Source: JBFMGD01 sp040751775
GTDB lineage: Bacteria > Bacillota > Dethiobacteria > DTU022
DNA length: 64,000 nucleotides
NCBI GenBank assembly: GCA_040751775.1
Contig: JBFMGD010000002.1
Coordinates: forward strand, 1-64,000
Direction: 5' to 3'
Shown here: positions 51,165-59,343 of the stretch, in pieces
Layout: every line of letters begins with the position of its first letter
Numbering within the stretch: position 1 is the first letter of the stretch
The notes under the pieces: model-generated
Told to the model about the DNA's origin: nothing
Database searches by the model: none
Seen by the model: only the letters and a program-made list of their open reading frames with translations
Made by a program: the position numbers and the translations under genes

Positions 51165-51219
51165 CAATTTATGTTGACCCAAGACATTGAAAACGTTTGT
51201 GCGATGAAGTAAAAGGTTG

Positions 51220-51242
51220 CCGGGCCGGCCCGGGTAATTTTT
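51220..51242 (+). terminator. Hairpin with T-run between tuf2 and rpsJ
   Basis: CCGGG (51220-51224) pairs with CCCGG (51229-51233) in a 14-base perfect palindrome, followed by GTAA and TTTTT. It may be a weak terminator or attenuator that separates the str and S10 operons. Confidence 0.5.
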
Positions 51243-51288
51243 ACGGAGCATGTCTGTTTCAATCAGGCGAAAAGGAGGCACTTAACCC

Positions 51289-51597
51289 ATGGCCAACCAA
51301 AAAATCCGTATCAGGCTGAGAGCTTTTGATCACCAGTTACTCGACCAATCCGCCGGGAAAATCGTGGAGACGGCGCGCCGAACAGGTGCCGAGGTTTCCG
51401 GACCCGTTCCGCTGCCCACGGAGAGAAATCTGTATACGGTGATTCGAGCTCCTCACAAGTACAAAGACTCGCGGGAACAGTTCGAAATTCGCACTCATAA
51501 GCGTTTGATCGATATCTTGGAACCTACACCGAAAACCATCGACGCTCTGATGCGGTTGGATCTCCCCGCCGGGGTCGATATTGAAATTAAGCTGTAG
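51289..51597 (+). CDS. rpsJ: 30S ribosomal protein S10
   Basis: A 102-residue protein that also serves NusB in antitermination. It starts MANQKIRIRLRAFDHQLLDQ, the usual form, and has the GPVPLPT loop. An AAAAGGAGGCA site precedes the ATG. It is the first gene of the S10 operon, 28 bases before rplC. No S10 leader of the enterobacterial kind is seen in the 124 bases upstream. Confidence 0.97.
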   Translation: MANQKIRIRLRAFDHQLLDQSAGKIVETARRTGAEVSGPVPLPTERNLYTVIRAPHKYKDSREQFEIRTHKRLIDILEPTPKTIDALMRLDLPAGVDIEIKL

Positions 51598-51625
51598 GCT
51601 CTCGGAGCAGGAGGTGTAAAAGCGA

Positions 51626-52252
51626 ATGACAAAGGCACTGTTGGCCCGAAAAGTAGGAATGACCCAGGTTTATGACGAACAGGGGCGGGCGATTCCGGTC
51701 ACTGTTTTACAAGCCGGCCCGTGTTATGTAGCCCAGGTTAAGAACAGCGCTAAAGACGGCTATACCAGTATTCAGATTGGCTACGGTGAAACGAAAGAAC
51801 ACCGGGTTAACCGGCCTCTTAAAGGTCATTACCACAAGCTGAAAGTACAGTTATGCCGCTATTTGCGCGAGTTTAAGGTAGCTGACCCGTCCGCTTTTAA
51901 GACAGGTCAGGAGCTGCGGGCGGATCTGTTTGCCCCGGGTGACAGCGTGGATGTCAGCGCTGTTTCAAGGGGTAAAGGATTTGCCGGTTCCATCAAGCGG
52001 CTCGGTTTTAGCCGGGGGCCTGAAACCCACGGTTCACACTACCACCGCGGGCCCGGTTCGCTCGGTTCCATCACAGCCAACCGGGTATTTAAAGGCCGTC
52101 CTCTACCGGGCCGGATGGGCGGGCAAAGGCGCACTGTGCAAAACTTAAGTGTAGTAAAAGCGGATGGCGAAAAAAATATTCTGCTGGTACGCGGTTCGAT
52201 CCCCGGGCCCCAGGGCGGCCTGGTGGAGATTAAAGAGAGTGTCAAACGTTAG
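51626..52252 (+). CDS. rplC: 50S ribosomal protein L3
   Basis: A 208-residue protein near the peptidyl-transferase centre. It has the central loop with SRGKGFAGSIKRLGF and GPETHGSHYHRGPGS and the GRMGGQRRTVQNL motif that reaches into 23S RNA. It starts MTKALLARKVGMTQVYDE. A GCAGGAGGTGT site precedes the ATG. It lies in the S10 operon between rpsJ and rplD. Confidence 0.97.
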   Translation: MTKALLARKVGMTQVYDEQGRAIPVTVLQAGPCYVAQVKNSAKDGYTSIQIGYGETKEHRVNRPLKGHYHKLKVQLCRYLREFKVADPSAFKTGQELRADLFAPGDSVDVSAVSRGKGFAGSIKRLGFSRGPETHGSHYHRGPGSLGSITANRVFKGRPLPGRMGGQRRTVQNLSVVKADGEKNILLVRGSIPGPQGGLVEIKESVKR

Positions 52253-52287
52253 CTTAGATGGCGCTTTAGAAAGGAGATGCCCTGATC

Positions 52288-52914
52288 ATGCCAAGTTTAG
52301 TTTTATATAATCGAAACGGGGAACAGGTGGGCGAGATGGAGGTCCAGGATAAATTGTTCGCCGCGCCAATGAAAAAGGGAGCCCTCTACCATACAGCTGT
52401 ATCTCAGGCGGCCCGGCAGCGTCAAGGCAACGCCGCCAGCAGGGACCGCGGCGAGGTTAGAGGGGGAGGAGCCAAACCGTGGGCCCAGAAAGGCACCGGA
52501 CGGGCTCGCCACGGCAGCAGCCGCTCTCCAATCTGGGTGGGAGGCGGTACCGTCTTCGGGCCGCACCCGCGCGATTATGGGTACACTGTACCCAGAAAAA
52601 TGCGCCGGGCGGCGCTATGCTCTATTCTTAGCGCCAAGGTGCAAGAAGGCAAATTGCTGGTCATTGACGACTTTGCCATCAGCGAGCCGAAAACCAAGGC
52701 ACTGGTCCAGGTCTTAAGCAACCTGAATGCTCTGGAGAGCACCCTGATCGTCACCGCAGCGCCGGATCACGACGTGATTAAGTCAGCCCGGAACCTGCCG
52801 CGGGTTAAAACGACCGCAGCCCGGCAGATCAATGTGCTGGACCTCTTGAGCTATGACCATCTGGTTATGACCAGGGACGCTCTGGAAGCCGTGCAGGAGG
52901 TGTTCGGAGAATGA
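52288..52914 (+). CDS. rplD: 50S ribosomal protein L4
   Basis: A 208-residue protein whose long loop lines the nascent-chain exit tunnel; KGTGRARHGSSRSPIWVGGG is this loop, at about 70-90. In some bacteria L4 represses the S10 operon. An AAAGGAGATG site precedes the ATG. The stop overlaps the start of rplW by three bases in an ATGA join, so the two are coupled. Confidence 0.97.
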   Translation: MPSLVLYNRNGEQVGEMEVQDKLFAAPMKKGALYHTAVSQAARQRQGNAASRDRGEVRGGGAKPWAQKGTGRARHGSSRSPIWVGGGTVFGPHPRDYGYTVPRKMRRAALCSILSAKVQEGKLLVIDDFAISEPKTKALVQVLSNLNALESTLIVTAAPDHDVIKSARNLPRVKTTAARQINVLDLLSYDHLVMTRDALEAVQEVFGE

Positions 52915-53204
52915 GAGATGCCCGGGATATTATTATTCGCCCGTTGGTTAGTGAGAAGACAACGGATATGATGGAACAAAACAAGTATACTTTCGTGGTA
53001 GCCCGCGACGCCAACAAGATTGAAATCAAGGATGCGTTGGAAGAGATATTTGACGTGAAAATTAAAGCGGTTAACACGGCCAATTTTATGGGAAAGAAAA
53101 AACGCCTGGGCAAATACCCGGCAGGATTTCAACCCCGCTGGAAGAAAGCCGTTGTCACTTTAACCGAAGACAGTAAGACGATCGAACTTTTTGAAGGTCG
53201 TTAG
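52911..53204 (+). CDS. rplW: 50S ribosomal protein L23
   Basis: A 97-residue protein at the tunnel exit, where trigger factor and SRP bind. It has RPLVSEKTTDMMEQNKYTF near the N terminus and the loop NFMGKKKRLGKYPAG. The start is shared with the rplD stop (ATGA), with GGAGG inside rplD as ribosome binding site. It is followed after 22 bases by rplB. Confidence 0.96.
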   Translation: MRDARDIIIRPLVSEKTTDMMEQNKYTFVVARDANKIEIKDALEEIFDVKIKAVNTANFMGKKKRLGKYPAGFQPRWKKAVVTLTEDSKTIELFEGR

Positions 53205-53226
53205 CGAGGGAGGAACAAAAGAGTAA

Positions 53227-54057
53227 ATGGCTGTTAAAAGATACAAACCGACATCGCCGGCGCGGCGTTTCCTAACCGTATTGACCTTTGATGAGATTAC
53301 CAAGACGGAACCGGAAAAATCACTGCTGGCGCCGTTAAAAAGCAAATCCGGACGCAATGCGTACGGCCGGGTTACTGTCCGACACCGGGGCGGCGGTCAC
53401 AAGCGTCAATACAGGCTGATTGATTTTAAACGCGACAAGGACCAGATTCCGGCCAGGGTGGCCGGCATTGAATACGATCCGAACCGTTCGGCCAATATTG
53501 CTTTACTGCACTATGCCGACGGGGAAAAACGGTATATTCTCTCTCCCCTCGGGTTGCAGGTGGGACAAACGATTATGTCCGGACCGAAGGCTGAAATTAG
53601 GCCCGGCAATGCCATGCTGTTGAAGTCTATCCCCGTGGGAACTTTTGTGCATAATGTTGAATTAAAAGAAGGCCATGGTGGCCAGTTGGCCCGTTCCGCC
53701 GGTTCGGCCGCCCAGCTGGTGGCCAAGGAAGGCCGCTTCGGACATTTGCGTCTGCCCTCCGGTGAAGTGCGGCTGGTGTTGTTGGACTGCCGTGCGACAA
53801 TCGGCCAAATCGGTAACCTTGAGCATGAAAATATTACCATCGGCAAAGCCGGCCGTAAACGCTGGATGGGACGCCGGCCGACTGTACGCGGTTCCGTGAT
53901 GAACCCTGTAGATCACCCGCACGGCGGGGGCGAAGGGAAAGCGCCGATCGGCTTGAAAGGACCGGTAACCCCCTGGGGTAAGCCGACCCTCGGTTATAAG
54001 ACCCGCAAGAAGAAAAAAGCGTCGGATCAGCTCATTGTGCGCCGGCGCGGCAAGTAG
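53227..54057 (+). CDS. rplB: 50S ribosomal protein L2
   Basis: A 276-residue protein needed for subunit joining and peptidyl transfer. It has RHRGGGHKRQYRLIDF at about 55-70 and the C-terminal MNPVDHPHGGGEGKAPIG, with the conserved histidine. A GGGAGGAAC site precedes the ATG. It lies in the S10 operon between rplW and rpsS; the 62-base spacer after it holds purine-rich repeat-like sequence (54058-54100). Confidence 0.97.
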   Translation: MAVKRYKPTSPARRFLTVLTFDEITKTEPEKSLLAPLKSKSGRNAYGRVTVRHRGGGHKRQYRLIDFKRDKDQIPARVAGIEYDPNRSANIALLHYADGEKRYILSPLGLQVGQTIMSGPKAEIRPGNAMLLKSIPVGTFVHNVELKEGHGGQLARSAGSAAQLVAKEGRFGHLRLPSGEVRLVLLDCRATIGQIGNLEHENITIGKAGRKRWMGRRPTVRGSVMNPVDHPHGGGEGKAPIGLKGPVTPWGKPTLGYKTRKKKKASDQLIVRRRGK

Positions 54058-54119
54058 CTTGCAAGTGACAGATAAGAGGGTAGAAACAAGAAAGAAGAGG
54101 AATCAAGGGAGGTTCTTGG

Positions 54120-54404
54120 ATGTCCCGATCATTAAAAAAAGGGCCGTATGTTGAAGACAGTCTCATGGTAAAGATTCAACGGATGAATGAAAAAGGTGAA
54201 AAGAAGGTCATCAAGACCTGGTCCCGGCGTTCCACCATTTTCCCGGAGATGGTAGGTCACACGATCGCAGTACACGACGGACGCAAGCATATCCCCGTCT
54301 ATATCAGTGAAGATATGGTGGGGCACAAACTGGGCGAATTTGCCCCGACCCGTACTTTCCGGGGACACGGGCATCATACCGAGCGCTCTACCTCTTTGAA
54401 GTAG
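54120..54404 (+). CDS. rpsS: 30S ribosomal protein S19
   Basis: A 94-residue head protein. It starts MSRSLKKGPYVEDSLMVKI and has the RRSTIFPEMVGHTIAVHDGR core and the C-terminal GHGHHTE. A GGGAGGTTC site precedes the ATG. It lies between rplB and rplV in the S10 operon, in the order common to nearly all bacteria. Confidence 0.97.
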   Translation: MSRSLKKGPYVEDSLMVKIQRMNEKGEKKVIKTWSRRSTIFPEMVGHTIAVHDGRKHIPVYISEDMVGHKLGEFAPTRTFRGHGHHTERSTSLK

Positions 54405-54425
54405 GGCAGAGGAGGCATCTAACAG

Positions 54426-54767
54426 ATGGAAGCAAAGGCACATGCCCGCTTTGTGCGGATACCGCCACGTAAGGCCAGGGCGGTGGTTGACCTGATTCGT
54501 AGAAAAAACGTGGACGAAGCGCTGAGCATTTTGCGTTATACTCCCAACCGCGCGGCCGAGATAGTGGCCAAGGTTGTTCAATCAGCCGCGGCCAATGCCG
54601 AGAACAACCTCGAGATGAACAGGGTTGGGTTATATGTAGATCAGATATTTGTTGACGAGGGGCCCACCTATAAACGGGTTCAACCCCGGGCCAGAGGGCG
54701 GCGCTTCTTGATTCGCAAACGATCCAGTCATATTACCGTTGTCGTCAAGGAGAGAAAGGGGGTTTAG
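54426..54767 (+). CDS. rplV: 50S ribosomal protein L22
   Basis: A 113-residue protein whose beta-hairpin reaches the exit tunnel. It has RFVRIPPRKARAVVDLIRRK near the N terminus and the hairpin GPTYKRVQPRARGRRFLIRK. A GCAGAGGAGGC site precedes the ATG. It is followed by rpsC only two bases later, which fits coupled translation. Confidence 0.97.
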   Translation: MEAKAHARFVRIPPRKARAVVDLIRRKNVDEALSILRYTPNRAAEIVAKVVQSAAANAENNLEMNRVGLYVDQIFVDEGPTYKRVQPRARGRRFLIRKRSSHITVVVKERKGV

Positions 54768-54769
54768 TT

Positions 54770-55450
54770 ATGGGACAAAAAGTAAGCCCGATCGGGTTTC
54801 GCATCGGTGTAATCCGGGATTGGGACGCGCGTTGGTATGCTGACAAAAACTACACGGAACTGCTGCACGAAGATCTGCAGATTCGTGGTTATCTAGAAAA
54901 AACTTTATCCACCGCCGGTTTGTCCCGGGTTGAGATCGAACGGGCGGCCAACAATCTAAGAATCAACATCCATACCGCCAAGCCCGGCATGGTTATAGGC
55001 CGCGGCGGCACCGGAGTGGAAAACCTGCGCAAGCAGTTGGAAAAACAAACCGGCAAAAAGGTCCACCTGAATATTATTGAAATCAAGGTGCCTGAATTGG
55101 ATGCTTTCCTTGTCGCCGAGAGTGTCGCCTCGCAGCTGATCCGGCGGATCGCCTTTCGCCGGGCGATGAAGCAGGCAGTATTTCGCACCATGCGGGCCGG
55201 CGCCAAAGGAGTTCGCATTTCCTGCAAGGGCCGCCTGGGCGGCACGGAGATGGCGCGCAGTGAAAGCTACCTCGAAGGGACGGTGCCGCTGCAAACTTTG
55301 CGGGCCGACATTGATTTCGGCAAGACCGAGGCCCATACCACCTACGGGCGTATCGGGATCAAGGTATGGATTTATAAAGGCGAGGTACTGCCTTCCAGGC
55401 CGGCCGGACGCGGGCGTAAGGAGGAGGTAAACCAGGATGTTAATGCCTAA
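54770..55450 (+). CDS. rpsC: 30S ribosomal protein S3
   Basis: A 226-residue protein at the mRNA entry site. The KH domain has GMVIGRGGTGVENLRKQLEK at about 70-89, and the C-terminal domain has ARSESYLEGTVPLQTLRADI and YGRIGIKVWIYKGE. It starts MGQKVSPIGFRIG. Its end overlaps rplP by 14 bases. Length is normal for Clostridia. Confidence 0.97.
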   Translation: MGQKVSPIGFRIGVIRDWDARWYADKNYTELLHEDLQIRGYLEKTLSTAGLSRVEIERAANNLRINIHTAKPGMVIGRGGTGVENLRKQLEKQTGKKVHLNIIEIKVPELDAFLVAESVASQLIRRIAFRRAMKQAVFRTMRAGAKGVRISCKGRLGGTEMARSESYLEGTVPLQTLRADIDFGKTEAHTTYGRIGIKVWIYKGEVLPSRPAGRGRKEEVNQDVNA

Positions 55451-55865
55451 AAGGGTTAAATACCGCCGGCAGCATCGCGGTCATATGCGCGGGCAAGCCA
55501 AAGGCGGTACGGATATTCAGTTTGGTGATTTCGGTATGCAAGCCCTGGAACCGGCTTGGATAACCAGCCAGCAGATTGAAGCCGCCCGGATTGCCATGAC
55601 CCGGTATATCAAGCGGGGCGGTAAGGTCTGGATTAGAATCTTTCCCGATAAACCGGTGACGGAAAAACCGGCTGAAACAAGGATGGGTAAGGGGAAAGGC
55701 TCACCGGAATACTGGGTAGCCGTGGTGAAGCCGGGTCGGGTGATGTTTGAACTGGCCGGTGTGAATGAAGACACGGCTAAGGAGGCCATTCGACTGGCGG
55801 CAAATAAGCTGCCAATCCGCATTAAGTTTATTAAAAGAGCTGAAGCAGGTGGTGTTGCTGAATGA
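55437..55865 (+). CDS. rplP: 50S ribosomal protein L16
   Basis: A 142-residue protein near the A site. It starts MLMPKRVKYRRQHRGHMRG, the usual start, after GGAGGAGGT inside rpsC. The GKGKGSPEYWVAVVKPGRV segment is typical, with the region where an arginine is hydroxylated in other bacteria. It overlaps rpmC by four bases (ATGA). Confidence 0.97.
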   Translation: MLMPKRVKYRRQHRGHMRGQAKGGTDIQFGDFGMQALEPAWITSQQIEAARIAMTRYIKRGGKVWIRIFPDKPVTEKPAETRMGKGKGSPEYWVAVVKPGRVMFELAGVNEDTAKEAIRLAANKLPIRIKFIKRAEAGGVAE

Positions 55866-56053
55866 AGGTGAAAGAAATCCGTGAGTTAAGCAATGATGAA
55901 CTGAAAGACAGGATGAAAGAGCTCAAAGAAGAGCTTTTCAACCTTCGCTTCCAGTTGGCCACCGGGCAGTTGGAAAACGCGATGCGTATTAAAGAGGTCC
56001 GCCACGGTATCGCCCGGGTTAAAACCGTGCTCAGGGAACGGGCCCTTAGCTAA
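55862..56053 (+). CDS. rpmC: 50S ribosomal protein L29
   Basis: A 63-residue two-helix protein at the tunnel exit next to L23. It has MKVKEIRELSNDELKDRMKE and the LFNLRFQLATGQLEN segment. The ATG overlaps the rplP stop by four bases; a CAGGTGGTG site lies upstream in rplP. It is the usual next gene before rpsQ. Confidence 0.96.
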   Translation: MKVKEIRELSNDELKDRMKELKEELFNLRFQLATGQLENAMRIKEVRHGIARVKTVLRERALS

Positions 56054-56081
56054 ATGTAACTGAAGGGAGGCCCACAGTTTT

Positions 56082-56339
56082 TTGGAAACAGGAAAACGCA
56101 AGGTCCGCACTGGCCGGGTGGTCAGTGACAAGATGGATAAAACCAGGGTTATCGCCGTGGAAAGAATGACCCGTCATCCGCTTTACGGGAAAACCATTCG
56201 CCGCACTAAAAAATATAAGTTTCATGATGAAGCGAACGAATCCCGGGTGGGTGATCTGGTTAAAATTATGGAAACCAGGCCGTTGAGCAAGGATAAACAT
56301 TGGCGTTTGGTGGAAATTATGGAACGGTCGCAGCTGTAG
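56082..56339 (+). CDS. rpsQ: 30S ribosomal protein S17
   Basis: An 85-residue OB-fold protein. It has GRVVSDKMDKTRVIAVERM and HPLYGKTIRRTKKYKFHDE, both typical. The TTG start follows AAGGGAGG with a spacing of 11 bases. It lies between rpmC and rplN. Residues for 16S binding are unchanged. Confidence 0.96.
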   Translation: METGKRKVRTGRVVSDKMDKTRVIAVERMTRHPLYGKTIRRTKKYKFHDEANESRVGDLVKIMETRPLSKDKHWRLVEIMERSQL

Positions 56340-56396
56340 ATTCTCTCCCGCGTGGTGCATTTTCACGCATCAGGAGGGGAAAGGAGAGAGACACGG

Positions 56397-56765
56397 ATGA
56401 TTCAAAATGAAACCATCTTAAATGTAGCCGATAATTCCGGTGCGAAAAAGGTTTTATGCATCAGGATTTTAGGAGGCTCCAGGCGTAGAGCCGGTCATGT
56501 CGGTGACATTATTATCGCCTCGGTTAAAGAGGCGACACCCGGCGGGGTAGTAAAAAAAGGTGAAGTGGTCCGGGCGGTGATCGTTCGCACACGGAGCCGC
56601 ATGAACCGCAGGGACGGTTCGCACATCCATTTTGACGATAATGCAGCCGTGATCATCAACGAACAGAATAATCCCAGGGGTACCCGGATTTTCGGGCCCG
56701 TGGCACGGGAGTTGCGGGAGAAAGAGTTTATGAAGATAGTATCCCTTGCTCCCGAAGTGATCTAA
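56397..56765 (+). CDS. rplN: 50S ribosomal protein L14
   Basis: A 122-residue protein at the subunit interface. It starts MIQNETILNVADNSGAKKV and has the GGSRRRAGHVGDIIIASVKE signature. The ATG at 56397 follows AGGAGGGGAAAGGAG and gives the universal L14 start; a reading from 56352 would add 15 residues not found in the family. It opens the spc gene group. Confidence 0.97.
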   Translation: MIQNETILNVADNSGAKKVLCIRILGGSRRRAGHVGDIIIASVKEATPGGVVKKGEVVRAVIVRTRSRMNRRDGSHIHFDDNAAVIINEQNNPRGTRIFGPVARELREKEFMKIVSLAPEVI

Positions 56766-56790
56766 CAGGCTGAAGGAGGTAGCAAGCTCG

Positions 56791-57120
56791 ATGGCCTTAA
56801 AAAAAATGACAGTCCGCCGGGGGGATAAAGTGCTCGTCCTCGCGGGTAAGGATAAAGGGAAAAAGGGAAAGATCATCTCCGCCATGCCGGCTGAAGGCCG
56901 GGTCAAGGTGGAAGGGGTCAACATGATTAAAAAGCATGCCAAGCCGACGCCGAAGATCCCGCAAGGCGGTATTCGGGAGATGGAGGGGGCTTTGGCAGCG
57001 TCCAAGGTGATGGTAATCTGCCCGGCCTGCAGCAAACCCACCCGGGTGGCGAAAAAAGTCCTCGGAGACGGCAGGCGGGTCCGTTCGTGCAAAAAATGCG
57101 GGGAATCGTTGGATAAGTAA
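56791..57120 (+). CDS. rplX: 50S ribosomal protein L24
   Basis: A 109-residue KOW-domain protein that starts assembly of 23S RNA. The KOW motif is in RRGDKVLVLAGKDKGKKGKI. The C terminus has four cysteines C77, C80, C100 and C103 (CPAC and CKKC), a zinc-ribbon form known from some Clostridia and not from E. coli. A GAAGGAGGTAG site precedes the ATG. Confidence 0.96.
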   Translation: MALKKMTVRRGDKVLVLAGKDKGKKGKIISAMPAEGRVKVEGVNMIKKHAKPTPKIPQGGIREMEGALAASKVMVICPACSKPTRVAKKVLGDGRRVRSCKKCGESLDK

Positions 57121-57137
57121 GGAGGGTTGAGCAGCAG

Positions 57138-57680
57138 ATGTCACGTCTAAAACAAAAATATCTGGAAGAAATTAGGCCTGCCCTCGTGGAGCGCTTTAAC
57201 TATAAGAATGTAAACCAGGCTCCCCGGATTGAAAAAATAGTGGTCAACATGGGTATAGGCGAAGGTAAGGACAACCCGAAAATACTGGATGCAGCCGTAA
57301 AGGATCTGACCCAGATTACAGGGCAGAGGCCGGTGATCACCAAGGCGCGCAAGTCCGTGGCTAGTTTCAAACTTCGGGAAGGGATGTCGATCGGTTGCAA
57401 GGTAACTTTGCGGGGTGTACGCATGTACGATTTTATGGATCGGTTGTTTAACATCGCCTTGCCGCGAGTGAGGGACTTTCGAGGCATATCGCCGCGTTCC
57501 TTCGACGGGCGGGGGAATTTTACGGTAGGAATCAAGGAACAGTTGATTTTTCCGGAAATCGACTACAGCAAGGTGGAAAAGATTTTGGGTATGGATATCA
57601 TAATCGTGACCACTGCCAAAACCGATGAAGAAGCCAGGGAGCTGTTGACTCTGATGGGGATGCCTTTCCGGGCAGCGTAG
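57138..57680 (+). CDS. rplE: 50S ribosomal protein L5
   Basis: A 180-residue protein that binds 5S rRNA. It has NVNQAPRIEKIVVNMGIGE near the N terminus and RDFRGISPRSFDGRGNFT in the middle. A GGAGGGTTGAG site precedes the ATG. The 83-base spacer to rpsZ has a small hairpin (GGCACC with GGTGCC) and a 12-base tandem repeat. Confidence 0.97.
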   Translation: MSRLKQKYLEEIRPALVERFNYKNVNQAPRIEKIVVNMGIGEGKDNPKILDAAVKDLTQITGQRPVITKARKSVASFKLREGMSIGCKVTLRGVRMYDFMDRLFNIALPRVRDFRGISPRSFDGRGNFTVGIKEQLIFPEIDYSKVEKILGMDIIIVTTAKTDEEARELLTLMGMPFRAA

Positions 57681-57713
57681 GGGCACCGCAAGGGTGCCTA
57701 TTAGATCACGATC

Positions 57714-57737
57714 ACAGCAGTTCCAACAGCAGTTCCA
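57714..57737. repeat. 12-base tandem repeat before rpsZ
   Basis: ACAGCAGTTCCA occurs twice without a gap (57714-57725 and 57726-57737). It lies 20 bases before the rpsZ ribosome binding site. Confidence 0.85.
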
Positions 57738-57763
57738 GTTGAAAGTATTAAAGGAGGAAAAGG

Positions 57764-57949
57764 ATGGCCAAGAAATCTTTAATCGCCAAGGCGAAACGTC
57801 AATCGAAGTTTCAAGTACGCCATTATAACCGGTGCCGGCTATGCGGTCGTCCCAGGGCGTTTCTGCGCCGGTTTGGCATGTGCCGCCTTTGCTTTCGCCA
57901 ACTAGCCAACGAAGGTAAAATACCCGGCGTTAAAAAGGCCAGCTGGTAG
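57764..57949 (+). CDS. rpsZ: 30S ribosomal protein S14, zinc type
   Basis: A 61-residue short form of S14. The zinc ligands C24, C27, C40 and C43 (CRLCG and CRLC) are present, so this is the zinc-dependent type usual in Firmicutes. An AAAGGAGGAAAAGG site precedes the ATG. It is between rplE and rpsH, the usual place. Confidence 0.97.
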   Translation: MAKKSLIAKAKRQSKFQVRHYNRCRLCGRPRAFLRRFGMCRLCFRQLANEGKIPGVKKASW

Positions 57950-57981
57950 ATGGTGAAAGGAAGAAAGGAGGGGTTCCTAAG

Positions 57982-58377
57982 ATGATGACAGATCCGATTG
58001 CTGATATGCTTACCCGGATCCGGAATGCGAACATGGTCCGTCACAGCACGGTTGAGATTCCTGCTTCCAACCTGAAACGCTCGATTGCCGAGATTATGAA
58101 GCAGGAGGGTTTTATCAAGGACTATGACTATATCCAGGATCAAAAACAGGGTATTATCCGCATTCAGTTGAAGTACGGTAAAGATTCGCAGCGTATTATT
58201 AGCGGGTTGAAACGAATCAGCAAACCCGGTTTAAGGGTCTATGCGAATAAAGACGAACTGCCGAAAGTACTGGGCGGTTTGGGAATTGCCGTTATCTCCA
58301 CCTCTCAAGGTGTGATGAGTGACCGGGAGGCCCGTAAAACAGGTTGCGGTGGAGAAGTTGTTTGCTATATCTGGTAG
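57982..58377 (+). CDS. rpsH: 30S ribosomal protein S8
   Basis: A 131-residue protein that binds the centre of 16S RNA and in some bacteria controls the spc operon. It has MTDPIADMLTRIRNANMV and the C-terminal STSQGVMSDREARKTGCGGE. An AAAGGAGGGGTT site precedes the ATG at 57982; a second ATG follows directly. It is between rpsZ and rplF. Confidence 0.97.
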   Translation: MMTDPIADMLTRIRNANMVRHSTVEIPASNLKRSIAEIMKQEGFIKDYDYIQDQKQGIIRIQLKYGKDSQRIISGLKRISKPGLRVYANKDELPKVLGGLGIAVISTSQGVMSDREARKTGCGGEVVCYIW

Positions 58378-58399
58378 TGTTAGCTAAGGAGGTTCACTG

Positions 58400-58936
58400 A
58401 TGTCACGAACCGGTAGAAAGCCGATCCCTGTACCGCCGGGGGTCCGGGTACAGTTAGACGGCAACCAAATTACGGTAAATGGCCCCAAAGGGCAACTTTC
58501 GCGGGAACTGCCGCGGGACATGATCATCGATCAGGAGGAAGGCTGGCTTTTTGTAAAGCGGCCGACCGACAGCCCGCAGCACCGGGCTTTACACGGTTTA
58601 ACCCGCAGTCTGATCGACAATATGATTGTTGGTGTGACGGATGGTTTTTCCCGCACCCTGGAACTGGTCGGTGTTGGTTACCGGGCCAGTTTACAGGGCA
58701 CCAGCCTGGTGTTGAGTATCGGATTTTCTCACCCGGTGGTTTTTGAACCGGAAAACAATATGGAGATTGAAGTACCCAGCAATACCAAGGTGATTGTTAA
58801 AGGAATTGATAAACAGCAGGTTGGCAATTTCGCCGCCGGGATCAGGAAGGTCTATCCGCCGGAGCCCTATAAGGGTAAGGGGATCCGTTATGAGAACGAA
58901 AAAGTCCGTCGCAAGGTAGGCAAAGCGGGCAAGTAG
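58400..58936 (+). CDS. rplF: 50S ribosomal protein L6
   Basis: A 178-residue two-domain protein near the sarcin-ricin loop. It starts MSRTGRKPIPVPPGVRV and ends with the PPEPYKGKGIRYENEKVRRK motif. An AAGGAGGTT site precedes the ATG. It stands between rpsH and rplR as in other bacteria. Confidence 0.97.
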   Translation: MSRTGRKPIPVPPGVRVQLDGNQITVNGPKGQLSRELPRDMIIDQEEGWLFVKRPTDSPQHRALHGLTRSLIDNMIVGVTDGFSRTLELVGVGYRASLQGTSLVLSIGFSHPVVFEPENNMEIEVPSNTKVIVKGIDKQQVGNFAAGIRKVYPPEPYKGKGIRYENEKVRRKVGKAGK

Positions 58937-58956
58937 CGCTTCGGAGGTGTAAGGTA

Positions 58957-59325
58957 ATGACTAGAATTAAATCACGCAATGAGAACCGGGTACGGCGTCA
59001 CCGGCGGGTGCGCAGCAAAATCAGCGGCACCCCGGAGAGACCCCGTCTAAATGTTTTCCGGAGCAGCAAGCATATCTATGCCCAGGTGATCGACGATCAG
59101 GCCGGGCACACTTTGGCCGCCGCGTCCAGCCTGGATCCGCAACTGCGGTCTGATCTGCCCACGGGCGGTAATCTTGAAGCAGCCAAAAAGGTAGGCGAAC
59201 TGCTGGCTCAGCGGGCTCTCGATCAGGGCATTAAAGAAGTAGTTTTTGACCGGGGCGGTTACCTCTATCACGGCCGGATTAAAGCGCTGGCCGATGCCGC
59301 CCGGGATAAAGGATTAATCTTTTAG
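58957..59325 (+). CDS. rplR: 50S ribosomal protein L18
   Basis: A 122-residue 5S rRNA-binding protein. It has RVRSKISGTPERPRLNVFRS near the N terminus and the GYLYHGRIKALADAARD end. A CGGAGGTGT site precedes the ATG. It lies 20 bases after rplF and 18 before rpsE. Confidence 0.97.
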   Translation: MTRIKSRNENRVRRHRRVRSKISGTPERPRLNVFRSSKHIYAQVIDDQAGHTLAAASSLDPQLRSDLPTGGNLEAAKKVGELLAQRALDQGIKEVVFDRGGYLYHGRIKALADAARDKGLIF

Positions 59326-59343
59326 AAAGGGGGGATGTAAAGG

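Noticed and set aside
33743..51167. The two identical tuf genes as an assembly duplication
   Set aside because: Flanks differ fully and both places (tRNA-tuf-rpmG and fusA-tuf-rpsJ) are normal for Firmicutes, so two true genes under conversion are more likely. Exact long-read proof is still lacking.
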